The notes below the pieces were generated by a model that worked only from the letters and a program-made list of their open reading frames with translations, searched no databases and was not told the DNA's origin. From Bacteroidota bacterium (GTDB taxonomy: Bacteria > Bacteroidota > Ignavibacteria > Ignavibacteriales > Melioribacteraceae), in the NCBI GenBank assembly GCA_021820065.1, contig JAKAEE010000002.1:1-50819 (forward strand): a stretch of 50,819 nt of DNA, in the 5' to 3' direction. Shown piece by piece: positions 1 through 8,833 of this stretch. Each line of letters begins with the position of its first letter. Positions within the stretch are counted from its first letter, which is position 1. Made by a program: the position numbers and the translations under genes.

Positions 1-1
1 T

Positions 2-112
2 TTGAGTATCTCAATTTTTGAAAAAAGCCCAATTTTACAACTCATAAACGATATTGATTACGAATCTAAAATCTATGACTCCACTAACCAATTGAATTTA
101 TTTGACTTATAA
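2..112 (+). CDS. C-terminal fragment of an unidentified protein with a possible beta-clamp-binding tail
   Basis: An open frame enters from the left edge and ends at a TAA, giving the last 36 residues of a protein whose body lies outside the window. It ends in QLNLFDL. QLxLF is the consensus for peptides that bind the bacterial sliding clamp, as in UmuC and some other repair or replication proteins, so the parent could be a Y-family polymerase or another clamp client. That is inference from one short motif, and nothing else in the fragment identifies a family. It converges on the next gene and overlaps its end by 6 bp. Confidence 0.45.
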   Translation: MSISIFEKSPILQLINDIDYESKIYDSTNQLNLFDL

Positions 113-520
113 TTGGACAGTAGTGGAAGCAAATATTAGTTTACGCTTCGATTGCCATGATGTACCAATCTTTATGGGTTTTTTGATTACATATCTTGGT
201 GAGCCAAATATTATTGGCTCAATATCCTTGGTATCTTGTTGGCCGATAATAAGCATACCAACTTCATCTTCTTTAACAAATGTAAAATTCGCAGAATTAT
301 CAAAAATAGCTTTTTGAGGCACTACCATTTGTTTGTTCAACTCTCTTACTTCCATATTCTCAACAAACACTTTTACTGTAACACTCCTTGATGACGAACT
401 TAGAATTAGATTATAGTTCCATTTAATGCCTTTATCTAATGGATAGTAATCACTGGGATTTTTTGAACAACTAATGAGAAAAAGTATTATGAACAAAAAA
501 GAAAAAAATCTCCATGTCAT
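107..520 (-). CDS. Hypothetical lipoprotein, 137 aa
   Basis: The protein starts with a hydrophobic signal segment followed by the lipobox LISC at about residues 15-18, then SKNPSDYYPL, so it is predicted to be lipid-anchored after export. The remaining ~115 residues look like a small beta-rich domain (alternating hydrophobic and polar stretches, a GTSWQ motif near the C-terminus) of the kind seen in many short Bacteroidota lipoproteins that open with YYPL and a nearby W. I do not recognise a named family. It lies 16 bp downstream of the CsgG-like gene on the same strand and is probably cotranscribed with it, which suggests an envelope role. No enzymatic motif is visible. Confidence 0.7.
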   Translation of the reverse strand: MTWRFFSFLFIILFLISCSKNPSDYYPLDKGIKWNYNLILSSSSRSVTVKVFVENMEVRELNKQMVVPQKAIFDNSANFTFVKEDEVGMLIIGQQDTKDIEPIIFGSPRYVIKKPIKIGTSWQSKRKLIFASTTVQL

Positions 521-536
521 TTTATTAGTCCAGTAT

Positions 537-1499
537 TTATTTCTTAACTACCTTTACCGCTTTATCACCTTCAGCCAAAGTTACTCCTGCTGTGGTTGTT
601 GCCGTTGCATAGTCCTGACTAATATCATTTACTTTTATAATTCCCTTCTGAATTTTTTCTACAATTTCTTTTGAACCTATTTTTATTTTCTTTCCTATAC
701 CAACTACCTGGAATTCGTCTCCGATCTGGATACCATCATCCTTCCCTTTACTCAGATAAACTGTACCTTCGTTTAAAGCCACCTCACACTCAACAGGATA
801 TTTTGATAAGTCTCCTACTACCTTTTCAATTTTCTCAACACAACTATCTGCTGCAACTTTTAATGCTGCAGAAAGAAGAAGACCTAAATCCTTTTTGGCG
901 CCAACATCACTGCCAAAAACAGTTATGCCGCCTTGTGACTCAGTCCCTTGCGCAGTTTCGGACAAAACTATTTCACCAGTAGTTGTATTTGTGAGTGTAA
1001 TATTTACTCTAACTTTACCTTCAACGGATTTTCCACCAAAGCCCAAAATGGTTCCTCCTTTTTCAGCTACCCCAGCTTCGCTGATATTTCCGGCAAGTAG
1101 ATAATGTGCCCCAATCAATTTTGCTGCTTCTACAATATCCCCATTCTGAAGTTCAGATATTTTTCTTTCAAAAAGGTTAGCGTCCAGGACCTTAAATTTC
1201 CCAGTTTTTACAAGCTGTGTTGTAAAAATATCCGCGGCTTGATAGCCAAGTTCACCTTTTTCGGATTCTAATCTGGAACCGCTTGCCTGTCCGCTCACTG
1301 CTGCCGCGCCACCTATAGAAGATTCTCCCGTTCTTCCAGCGATAGCTGCACCCTGTGCACTTGCTTTTACTTCCCCTTCGGTTTTAGCTATTCTGCCAGT
1401 TCTATCATCAAACCGATTAACAACAACCTTAAAAGTTTGAGCTGTAATACAGCAAGAACAGATTGAAAAGATTATGGAAATCTTTAGTAATAATTTCAT
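537..1499 (-). CDS. CsgG/HfaB-family curli-assembly-like protein
   Basis: This 320-residue exported protein has a signal segment (residues 1-20, with several Cys, so a lipobox is possible) and a CsgG-like core. The core opens with a VVVNRFDDRTGR segment and continues through QAADIFTTQLVKTGKFKVLD, GAHYLLAGNISE and VRVNITLTNTTTGEIV, which is the family pattern. CsgG forms the outer-membrane pore for curli subunits in Proteobacteria, but many Bacteroidota homologues have no curli genes nearby and no known substrate. None are seen here. A Gly/Ala/Ser-rich insertion lies at about residues 45-80, and the C-terminal ~80 residues look like a separate small beta domain. The start is well supported: GGAGGG lies just upstream of the ATG. 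The downstream lipoprotein is probably in the same transcript. Confidence 0.75.
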   Translation of the reverse strand: MKLLLKISIIFSICSCCITAQTFKVVVNRFDDRTGRIAKTEGEVKASAQGAAIAGRTGESSIGGAAAVSGQASGSRLESEKGELGYQAADIFTTQLVKTGKFKVLDANLFERKISELQNGDIVEAAKLIGAHYLLAGNISEAGVAEKGGTILGFGGKSVEGKVRVNITLTNTTTGEIVLSETAQGTESQGGITVFGSDVGAKKDLGLLLSAALKVAADSCVEKIEKVVGDLSKYPVECEVALNEGTVYLSKGKDDGIQIGDEFQVVGIGKKIKIGSKEIVEKIQKGIIKVNDISQDYATATTTAGVTLAEGDKAVKVVKK

Positions 1500-1646
1500 T
1501 TACCCTCCGGCTTGGTTTCTTATTATATTATTCCCACGTCAGAGAGCTTTGGCAGAAAAATATTTTAGTTTTTTTAAATTCTTACTATAATGATAAGGTA
1601 GTTCGAGAATAGCGTTATAAACAAATTATTTGTAATTTTATCACGT

Positions 1647-2042
1647 ATGAAAACAAAAGAAGAACATATAAAATATTGGTTAGATCAAAGTGAGGACGAC
1701 TGGGAAGCAGTTGATACTTTATTAAAAGGGAAGAAATATATTCAATCTTTATTTTTCGCTCATTTGGTAATCGAAAAGATATGCAAAGCATTATGGATTA
1801 AGCACAATCAAGAAAATATACCACCAAAAACACATAATTTGAATTTCATCCTTTCTCAAACTCAGGTTATGTTATCAGATAAACAAAAAGAATTTTTACT
1901 TACACTTAATCGTTTTCAGCTTGAAGGCAGGTATCCTGAATATATAACAAAACTGCATCAACTTTGTGATGAAAAATTTACTTCTGAAATATTAGCTCAG
2001 ACAAAAGAAATTAAGTTATGGCTCCAAGAGAATACGCAATAA
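1647..2042 (+). CDS. HEPN-domain protein of a HEPN-MNT pair
   Basis: The 131-residue all-helical protein matches the PF05168-type HEPN pattern: an N-terminal DWEAVDTLL helix, FFAHLVIEKICKALW (the EK..KA helix), PPKTHNLNFIL, and LEGRYPEY near the C-terminus. In HEPN-MNT modules the HEPN protein is usually the toxin or an RNA-acting effector and the adjacent nucleotidyltransferase is the antitoxin. The canonical R-x4-6-H ribonuclease motif is not obvious; the closest candidate is R followed by H nine positions later in the RYPEYITKLH stretch, so nuclease activity is uncertain. The 3' end overlaps the MNT gene by 25 bp, as expected for a tightly coupled pair. Confidence 0.82.
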   Translation: MKTKEEHIKYWLDQSEDDWEAVDTLLKGKKYIQSLFFAHLVIEKICKALWIKHNQENIPPKTHNLNFILSQTQVMLSDKQKEFLLTLNRFQLEGRYPEYITKLHQLCDEKFTSEILAQTKEIKLWLQENTQ

Positions 2043-2329
2043 ATATAGTTAAAGAGTTTGTTGATCAATGCCGAGCAAAAGGTCTATCCTTTCATAAAAT
2101 ATTTTTATTCGGCTCTTATGCAAAAGGGGAAGCAACAAAAAATTCTGATATTGATTTGTTACTCGTTTCGGATCAGTTTACGAATAATATTTTTGAAAAT
2201 CTAAAACTTTACTCTAAGGTTAATATTAAATTTCCAATAATAGAAACTCATCCATATTCTACAAATGAATATCTGCAAGGAAATGACTTTATTAAGGAAG
2301 TAGAAAAAGAAAGTATTACTATTAATTAA
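2018..2329 (+). CDS. Minimal nucleotidyltransferase (MNT), partner of the HEPN protein
   Basis: This 103-residue protein is a minimal nucleotidyltransferase. The motif FLFGSYAKGEATKNSDIDLLLV (read in two parts, GSYAKG and SDIDLL) gives the GS signature and the first two catalytic acidic residues, and the Glu of IIETHPYS is in the position of the third. In characterised HEPN-MNT systems the MNT neutralises its partner, in some cases by AMPylating it. The ATG sits inside the last codons of the HEPN gene in another frame, so translation is likely coupled. The pair is isolated: the next gene is on the opposite strand. The surroundings are AT-rich, which fits an acquired module. Confidence 0.85.
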   Translation: MAPREYAINIVKEFVDQCRAKGLSFHKIFLFGSYAKGEATKNSDIDLLLVSDQFTNNIFENLKLYSKVNIKFPIIETHPYSTNEYLQGNDFIKEVEKESITIN

Positions 2330-2362
2330 TGGAAATTTTTTAATCTGTAAAATTGTAAAGCA

Positions 2363-3790
2363 CTATTTCAAATATCTAACACCTCTCGCAAGTTCGTTTA
2401 TATAGGCAGTATCAAGCGGTTCTTTTAGTTTACCTTCATTAAACAACCGATTATAGTTGGTGGTAAAGTCATCCCCAGGCACAACACTATTGAGTTTCAT
2501 GTCTTTCCCAAAGTTATAGAGAATGGAGCCATTAACATTTTGCTGCTTACCGGGATTTCCTACTTCTTGAACATATGCCGTAAGTGTCCTTTCTTCTTTA
2601 GAAACCAGAAATTTTTCAACTGAATTGTAGTCGGCCAAGCTTACAAGCTTGCCGTAACTCGAATAGGGAATAAGTACATAATGCAAAGCGGTATTTTTTT
2701 GATATTCAGCCGGAATATATTCAGCTGTTGAAGGGCTAAATCCTCTAACACTATCTGGATCAAATACAGCAATGAACGCACAATGAAATGCATTATTGAT
2801 ACCGCCAATAAAAATTTCATCTTTACCGTCATTATTTAAATCAAAAACTGAAGTTGCAGTAATACCGCCGGAATTATAGAACTCCTGCGCTACTTTTCCG
2901 GTTCTTGTATCTAATTCGAAAAATTTTGTTGGCGCATACATAGTACTCGCAATTACAAATAAACGTGTTTTGTTTTTTGTTTTATCTTTATATGTAAAAT
3001 AGTTGGCAATAAATAAATCACTGTACTTCCACCTTGGTGTTTTGAATTTCGCCAATGATCCACAGCCGTATTTCCACTTTAGTTCACCTTCGCCGTTGAA
3101 ACAATAAAGCGTATCATTTGCAAACAAACCTCGTTCAGTAAAATTACCGATCATTAATAAATCATTTATTCCATCTCCATTTAAATCATCTAAAAATATT
3201 TCTCTTACAACACTCTTGGCATTCTGGCTTTCAAAAGAACGATCAGTTCTATAATCTTTCATTCCAGGAACACCTTTCTTCCAAAGAATATCTCCCATTT
3301 CGTTATAAACATAAAGAACATTTTCTTTGATTATTGCAAGAGTTGGGTTTACATATTTCGTATCGGGCTTTTTGTAATAAAGAATCACAACAATCAAAGC
3401 AGCTACAAGCACCACCAAACCCGAAAACTTTAGGGGGTTATATCTAATAAAATCTCCTATCCATCTTATCACGGATTTCTTTGTACGTTCAATAATTTCA
3501 TAGCTGCCGTTGTAAACAGCGACTGCTCTTTTGTGCTCATTAAGCATCTTTTCATTTTCTATCGGTGCATTTTGTCTCAGTATTTTTTCAGCGGTTATTG
3601 AATCATTCTTTTCATTTTCATCGGCATTAGTCTCAATGTATGAATAGAAAGATTTCATCTTTTCATAATTCTCACGACAGAAGCGGCACTCTTTGAGATG
3701 TTCTTGAATACTTCTTAGCTGCTCGGCAGACAACCTATGTTTATCAAGAATTAATATTTCTAATTCGTTATCGTTTAAGTGGTTTTTCAT
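2363..3790 (-). CDS. Membrane-anchored anti-sigma-like protein with zinc finger and FG-GAP/VCBS-like exterior
   Basis: Three parts can be read in this 475-residue protein. Residues ~1-45 hold an HLKECRFC motif (H-x3-C-x2-C), the zinc-binding anti-sigma (ZAS) signature. A single transmembrane helix (GLVVLVAALIVVILYY) lies near residue 125. The remaining ~330 residues would be outside the membrane and contain calcium-loop-like repeats DLNGDGINDLL and DLNNDGKDEIF, typical of FG-GAP/VCBS beta-propellers. This suggests a sensor that binds a regulator inside the cell and reads a signal outside it. The gene lies 57 bp downstream of an unknown 347-residue gene in the order usual for sigma/anti-sigma operons. 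The ligand is unknown, and the regulator identity is inference. Confidence 0.72.
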   Translation of the reverse strand: MKNHLNDNELEILILDKHRLSAEQLRSIQEHLKECRFCRENYEKMKSFYSYIETNADENEKNDSITAEKILRQNAPIENEKMLNEHKRAVAVYNGSYEIIERTKKSVIRWIGDFIRYNPLKFSGLVVLVAALIVVILYYKKPDTKYVNPTLAIIKENVLYVYNEMGDILWKKGVPGMKDYRTDRSFESQNAKSVVREIFLDDLNGDGINDLLMIGNFTERGLFANDTLYCFNGEGELKWKYGCGSLAKFKTPRWKYSDLFIANYFTYKDKTKNKTRLFVIASTMYAPTKFFELDTRTGKVAQEFYNSGGITATSVFDLNNDGKDEIFIGGINNAFHCAFIAVFDPDSVRGFSPSTAEYIPAEYQKNTALHYVLIPYSSYGKLVSLADYNSVEKFLVSKEERTLTAYVQEVGNPGKQQNVNGSILYNFGKDMKLNSVVPGDDFTTNYNRLFNEGKLKEPLDTAYINELARGVRYLK

Positions 3791-3847
3791 TCTATTCTTT
3801 CTGATTCTATAACAAATATTATTGCGTTTTATTTCATTTGCCGAAAA

Positions 3848-4891
3848 TCATATTTCTTTTAGCAGATAATTTGCAAACTCGTCGCGTGCAAGTTTTACTA
3901 AATACTCTATTTTCGTCTTGTAATTCTTAAGATATTCTTCTTTTTCTATCTGGTGATGGTCAATAAAATATTTATATATGGAATCCTTAGTTTCAACACC
4001 GTAATACCAATCATTGATAATATCATGTATAGTTAAATAGATGAATTCAGCTTCTTCTTTATTAATTTTCCCCTTAACAAAATAATCCAGCAAGATTTTT
4101 TCTTTGATATAGTTTTCAACTTTCTGCTTTACTTGCGTGGTTTCGTATTCCTCAAAACCATCATTAAGGATCGGTGATAGAAGTAATTGTTCGTTTACGT
4201 CATACGCATTATTTATCTCCGCGCTAAAATATTTTTTAAATAATGATACAACATCGGTAAGTAGAACACTCCTACGATATTCACATTGATTAGTTAAGAT
4301 TTGATGCAGTCGATCCAATAAATCCTTAGTATCCGATCCATTATCATTCAAACTAAATTCAGCAAGTAATTTTTCAAATGGGAATTCAGGTTTGTAATTT
4401 AATTCATCATTGCTGTCAGCAACCAAAGTCAATCCACTTATTTTTTTTACTATTGCAAATTTATCTGAGCATCGTACAACATCTTTAACATTCCTAAGTA
4501 TTTTTGAACCTATCGGGTCAGATTGGGAATACAGTTTAGATAATTGGGCATCGGTTACCTTAATCAAAAAACCTTTATATGCAAGAAATGCGTTTACATC
4601 TTCTATTTCTTTAATATTTTGGTTTAAGGAAGAAATGAATTTCTTAATAATGTGGAATTTGTTTTCTCCGTTTCTAGCGAATGCATCTGCAATACAATCA
4701 TAAGATAAGTCGGTAATTGTAATTCCATTTCTTGAAATTAGGTTTAATACTTTAGAGCGATAATTGATTAGGTAAGATTGAATTATTAATCGTGATATTC
4801 CGACAAGTTCGGTTAATTGAGAATGGTTTATAGAATTTCCAGAAATGGCAATTAAGCATTCTTGAATTTTATTTTTATCAAACCCCGCCAA
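3848..4891 (-). CDS. Uncharacterised 347-aa protein, possible divergent sigma-like regulator
   Basis: I do not recognise this protein with confidence. It is mostly helical, Lys/Glu-rich, has no signal peptide or membrane segment, and is presumably cytosolic. Residues ~40-85 (ITDLSYDCIADAFARNG followed by KFHIIKKFI) weakly resemble ECF sigma region 2, where an acidic (D/E)DL...D.F helix binds core polymerase. The C-terminal ~100 residues are helical with many aromatic and charged residues and show no obvious helix-turn-helix. Its place directly upstream of a ZAS-type anti-sigma gene on the same strand is the main argument for a regulatory role. If it is a sigma factor, it is far from standard ECF length and sequence. 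It could also be an unrelated regulator controlled by the membrane sensor. Confidence 0.5.
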   Translation of the reverse strand: MAGFDKNKIQECLIAISGNSINHSQLTELVGISRLIIQSYLINYRSKVLNLISRNGITITDLSYDCIADAFARNGENKFHIIKKFISSLNQNIKEIEDVNAFLAYKGFLIKVTDAQLSKLYSQSDPIGSKILRNVKDVVRCSDKFAIVKKISGLTLVADSNDELNYKPEFPFEKLLAEFSLNDNGSDTKDLLDRLHQILTNQCEYRRSVLLTDVVSLFKKYFSAEINNAYDVNEQLLLSPILNDGFEEYETTQVKQKVENYIKEKILLDYFVKGKINKEEAEFIYLTIHDIINDWYYGVETKDSIYKYFIDHHQIEKEEYLKNYKTKIEYLVKLARDEFANYLLKEI

Positions 4892-4965
4892 ATTTTCCCT
4901 CTATAATTCAACATTAGTTAGTTACACTTTCATTAGTCCCCATTTACATCAAGATTTCCTTGCCA

Positions 4966-4991
4966 TAGGGACGTTCAACTGAACATCCCTA
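4966..4991. repeat. Intergenic palindrome (12-bp arms)
   Basis: TAGGGACGTTCA is followed after two bases by TGAACATCCCTA, giving 12-bp arms with one mismatch. It sits 9 bp past the stop of the GH13 gene on the minus strand, with no U-tract on either side, so it looks more like a REP-type palindrome or 3'-end stabiliser than a classical terminator. Confidence 0.6.
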
Positions 4992-4999
4992 CCTATAAA

Positions 5000-7900
5000 T
5001 TATCTAGATGTGTCCTTCCCAACTTCCAACAAATCTTTTAACCGCTCTATCTTGTAACCGGATTGTTTTGACACATCAACTATCTTTTTGAAACATAGAT
5101 AGCTTTGGTCAAACTCTCTGGTCTTCTCTTCAAAGTAGTCTTTCTTCTTTTTCAATTTGCCTTCAACCTTCATTAATGACAAACCGGATAACGTGAACAG
5201 CCATTCAAGCAACTCTTCAAAATTTTCTTTGCTGAAGTACCAAACATTTTCATACTGATTTACACCGAGATACAACCGAACATTTCCATCATTCAGAATT
5301 GATACAAAACTATCATGTGGACAATCGTTTTGTTCTACAGCCGGCACAACTTGTTTCTCCTTCTTGAAAATGTCTAGCAAATCAGCCGGATGCTGTTGGA
5401 AAATGTTAAGCAAGTTAATGGTTCGGTAAATGTCGTAATCACTTCTACCAAGTTTTTGCAAAATCTTTTTAACCGGTGCATCGAACAAAAGCGCTTCTAC
5501 ATAATTCTGCTGGTTCACGCTTCCCTTCTTAGCAAACAAATCTTTTATGGTAAAAATGATCAACCACAACATGAAGATGATGGAATTCTCGTGGTAGTTT
5601 GTGTCGCGCGAAATTCTAATTGCTTTGTGTAGCGAAATGAATGCCGGATTTTTCTCCAAACCATAATTATCATCGATCAGACGGTTCAACTTTCTTACGG
5701 AAACAATTTGCTCTTCGAACGCTTCAATGATCGGTTCGATCTCTGCGCTCATCTCAAAATGTTTTACTACTTCATTCAGAAGTTTGGAATATTTCTTTTC
5801 AATAAACTTAATCTTGTCTTTCTTTGTTTTTTCAGTTTCTTCCAGGATACAAGTCTTGATGAAACTGTCCAGCGATTCTTGATCAAACATTTTTTCAAAT
5901 GCAGAATGAATCGGCTCAAGCAGCATTTCTTGTCTTGCACGCTCGATGTTCGGTACACCGTTCCCAGAAAGTTTGTCGCGCAATTTCTTCCATGTGCCGT
6001 CGTTGTCGTAAACTTCGCGCCAATCCAGGTAAACAAGATGCTTGAAAGCTCCGAGCTCAACATGGAATCCGTGCATAGAGATTTCTCTACCGGATTTCAA
6101 ATATTCAAGATTCGAAAAGTGTTCGCGGAAAATGTAATAATGTTTAGATGCCGGATTTACACCCAGAGCTTCCGCTATTGTCCGGGTCTCTATTCGTTTA
6201 TCGTTGTTGTTGCTAACCAACTTAGGCGAGGAATGGAAGATTGTGCCGACCGCGTGCTCATATTTGTTATTGAATAGAACCAATGCTCTTTCACCATACT
6301 CGCTGTTGGTGTACGCGAAAACATTTTCATTCAAGTTTCCGTAGCCGTCGTAAAAATCGAACAGCCAGAAATTGTTAACTTGACTGAACAAGTATCGCTT
6401 CTTCATCAGCGGAAAAATTTCCCGCGTGTGACGGTCAACCAGCCATTGATTCGGCGTTTCGTGATAGTACGCGCGCTGATATTCCATTCCGTATTTTTCA
6501 GTGTAACCTTCAATCTGTCCGTGAGCGAACATTGGAAGTCCGGGCAGTGTGACCATTAGCGTGCAAACACCAAAGTATTTATCCTCGGTGCCAAATTGTT
6601 TTATCGCAGTTTCTTCGTCGGGATTGCTCATAAAGTTCACGTACCGTTTCAAAATTTCCGGTTCGAATTCAAGTGTGTTGGAAATTAGATCGCGGTACTT
6701 TGCATTTTCTTCTTTCATCATCATGTGCATGAATGCAGAATTATAAACGCGATGCATTCCGAGCGAGCGGACAAAGTAACCTTCCATCAGCCAGAAAGCT
6801 TCGGCAAGTAAAAGTGTGTTCGGCATTTCGGAATTGATACGATCAACAACCTCGCGCCAAAATTCTTCCGGAAAAACGCGATCGAATTCCTCGCGCGTCA
6901 TCGCATGATCAGAACGCGAAGGTATATCGCCGCCGCGTCCCGGCTCAGGATACCAGAGACGTGAGAAGTGTCTCTTCGTCAACGTCATCGCTGCATCGAA
7001 ACGAATTATTGAAAACTTACGCGCGACGTCAAATATTTTTTGTATTACCGCTTCGCGAACATCGTGGCGAATCATGTTCAGTTGGGCAGTATCATTCCAC
7101 GGCATGTTGGTGCCGTCGTTGCCGTGATAAATATAGCGGTGTTCGCCCGTTCGATTATCAATTCGCTGAAAAACAACTGCCGCGTCGCTGCGGCTCCAGT
7201 AACCGTCTTCAATTCTGAGTTGCACCGACGGATCATCGGAAAGATTTGGACCGGTAAAACTGTAATTCGGAAACGGCGGGTATGGAGATTGAATAAAATA
7301 TTCAGGATGCTCTATAACCCACTTAGAAAAAATTCCGGTATGATTCGGAACCATATCGCTTGCAAGACGAATCCCTCGATCGTGAGCGCGCATGTTCAAA
7401 TTGTTGTAAGCTTCTTCGCCGCCGAGATCCCATGCTATTTGATAATCGTAAAGAGAATAAGCGGACGAAACAGCATCGATGTTTCCCATGATATGTTTTA
7501 TTCGTTTCGATGCGCTGCTTCGTTCCCAAATTCCAATCAGCCATAATCCGTTGAAGTTCCAACGTGCAAGTTGATCAAGCTCTTCGTCCGGTATTTGATC
7601 CAGAGTTCTGATATGCCTTCCATATTTTTTTGAAAGCTGATCGAGCCAGACGTAAGTGTTCTTTGCAAGCACGACGACTCTCGGCATCCAATCGGTATCT
7701 TGCGTGAATCGTTCCGGCTCGTCATAATCTTTCGCACTGTCATACGCGTACTTGTAACCGGATTTTCCAAGCATTAAAAAATCAGCATCGCCAAATCCGC
7801 CTTTGTATTGGGGTGCAATTGTTGGCGCTCCGCCTCCTCCTGTTCCTTCAAAAACAAAATCTTCTTTCATCAAGTCTTTACTGCTCAGTAACCGCTTCAA

Positions 7901-8653
7901 GAATTTTTCGTCGAGAAGAATTCCAAATTTTTCGCGTATGAAATCGAGCTGTGCTTCAATGCTTTCGGGATAAGTTAATATCGGAGTTTTTAAGAGTGAA
8001 AAAATGTCCTGGTTATACGGACCAAACTTTTTTTCCGATTGAAAGAACAGATCGAGTTCAACCAAAACGCGTTTATAAAGTTCTTTCTCAAAGAAATAAT
8101 TTTCATCAAACAACTCCATCAATTTTTTATTTGCAGGATTGAAGTTGGCGATGTGAAGCAGTATTAATTCCTCAATAGTGATCTGTATGTTCGAACGATT
8201 TTCCGTAAACGAATTCAAATAATCAAATGTGCTGACGTGACCTTTAAAAATTTCTGTTGACGGAAAGAGAGAAACGAATTCAAATAAAACCTTGCGCTTG
8301 TTCTCTTCGCCGACTGTTTGGTTAAGATGATTAACGGCTTTATCAAAAACACCGGGATTGACATGCGCTTCATACAATCGAAAAAGATAATGATAAATTT
8401 CATCCATCAATCCGGCAGCGTTAACTTGTCCGCTAGTAACACGGTCTTTGACTTCCCGTTTTGCATTCAGCTTTTGAACAAACAGTCGCACGCTTTTGAA
8501 ATCGGCAAGCACAACATTACCGTTGATTGAAAAAAGTTCTTCATCTACTTCATATTTTTTTCTAACGCTTCCGGCGATGTGAAATTCATATTTTGAAAAA
8601 GTTTTGTTGTGCCACGGGAAGCGGCTGCATAAAATTATTCTGTAATGGCTCAT
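5000..8653 (-). CDS. Giant GH13 (alpha-amylase family) protein, 1217 aa
   Basis: A glycoside hydrolase family 13 barrel lies in the middle of a very long protein. The four family motifs are visible: region I DMVPNH (~432), region II IIRFDAAMT with the nucleophile Asp (~552), region III LLAEAF with the acid/base Glu (~618), and region IV FMSNPDEET with the transition-state Asp (~678). Region IV has NPD where most members have NHD. Around it are a helical N-terminal extension of ~270 residues, a glycine-rich linker (GTGGGGAP) at ~275, and a helical C-terminal part of ~350 residues that I do not recognise. There is no signal peptide, so it probably acts in the cytosol on alpha-glucans, maltose or trehalose-type substrates; hydrolase versus transferase cannot be told. 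Typical GH13 enzymes are 450-700 residues. It is divergent from mutS and stands alone. Confidence 0.85.
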   Translation of the reverse strand: MSHYRIILCSRFPWHNKTFSKYEFHIAGSVRKKYEVDEELFSINGNVVLADFKSVRLFVQKLNAKREVKDRVTSGQVNAAGLMDEIYHYLFRLYEAHVNPGVFDKAVNHLNQTVGEENKRKVLFEFVSLFPSTEIFKGHVSTFDYLNSFTENRSNIQITIEELILLHIANFNPANKKLMELFDENYFFEKELYKRVLVELDLFFQSEKKFGPYNQDIFSLLKTPILTYPESIEAQLDFIREKFGILLDEKFLKRLLSSKDLMKEDFVFEGTGGGGAPTIAPQYKGGFGDADFLMLGKSGYKYAYDSAKDYDEPERFTQDTDWMPRVVVLAKNTYVWLDQLSKKYGRHIRTLDQIPDEELDQLARWNFNGLWLIGIWERSSASKRIKHIMGNIDAVSSAYSLYDYQIAWDLGGEEAYNNLNMRAHDRGIRLASDMVPNHTGIFSKWVIEHPEYFIQSPYPPFPNYSFTGPNLSDDPSVQLRIEDGYWSRSDAAVVFQRIDNRTGEHRYIYHGNDGTNMPWNDTAQLNMIRHDVREAVIQKIFDVARKFSIIRFDAAMTLTKRHFSRLWYPEPGRGGDIPSRSDHAMTREEFDRVFPEEFWREVVDRINSEMPNTLLLAEAFWLMEGYFVRSLGMHRVYNSAFMHMMMKEENAKYRDLISNTLEFEPEILKRYVNFMSNPDEETAIKQFGTEDKYFGVCTLMVTLPGLPMFAHGQIEGYTEKYGMEYQRAYYHETPNQWLVDRHTREIFPLMKKRYLFSQVNNFWLFDFYDGYGNLNENVFAYTNSEYGERALVLFNNKYEHAVGTIFHSSPKLVSNNNDKRIETRTIAEALGVNPASKHYYIFREHFSNLEYLKSGREISMHGFHVELGAFKHLVYLDWREVYDNDGTWKKLRDKLSGNGVPNIERARQEMLLEPIHSAFEKMFDQESLDSFIKTCILEETEKTKKDKIKFIEKKYSKLLNEVVKHFEMSAEIEPIIEAFEEQIVSVRKLNRLIDDNYGLEKNPAFISLHKAIRISRDTNYHENSIIFMLWLIIFTIKDLFAKKGSVNQQNYVEALLFDAPVKKILQKLGRSDYDIYRTINLLNIFQQHPADLLDIFKKEKQVVPAVEQNDCPHDSFVSILNDGNVRLYLGVNQYENVWYFSKENFEELLEWLFTLSGLSLMKVEGKLKKKKDYFEEKTREFDQSYLCFKKIVDVSKQSGYKIERLKDLLEVGKDTSR

Positions 8654-8833
8654 AAATTCTGAATTGATTGGTTTTCAATCTCAATATAACTAAATGTTCA
8701 AACCGTTGAAACCTTCGCTCAACATTTTCGTATTCAAAAGAACTTTCTAATTACTAACGACTATAGTCTAACTACTGTTTTTTGATTCTCACACATCATT
8801 AAACTATTTTTAGCACAAAATTAAAACGGCACT

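Noticed and set aside
5390..7546. Long open frames on the plus strand opposite the GH13 gene (for example 5708-6277 and 7040-7546)
   Set aside because: They mirror the coding strand of a clearly conserved gene and their products resemble no protein family; they are shadows.
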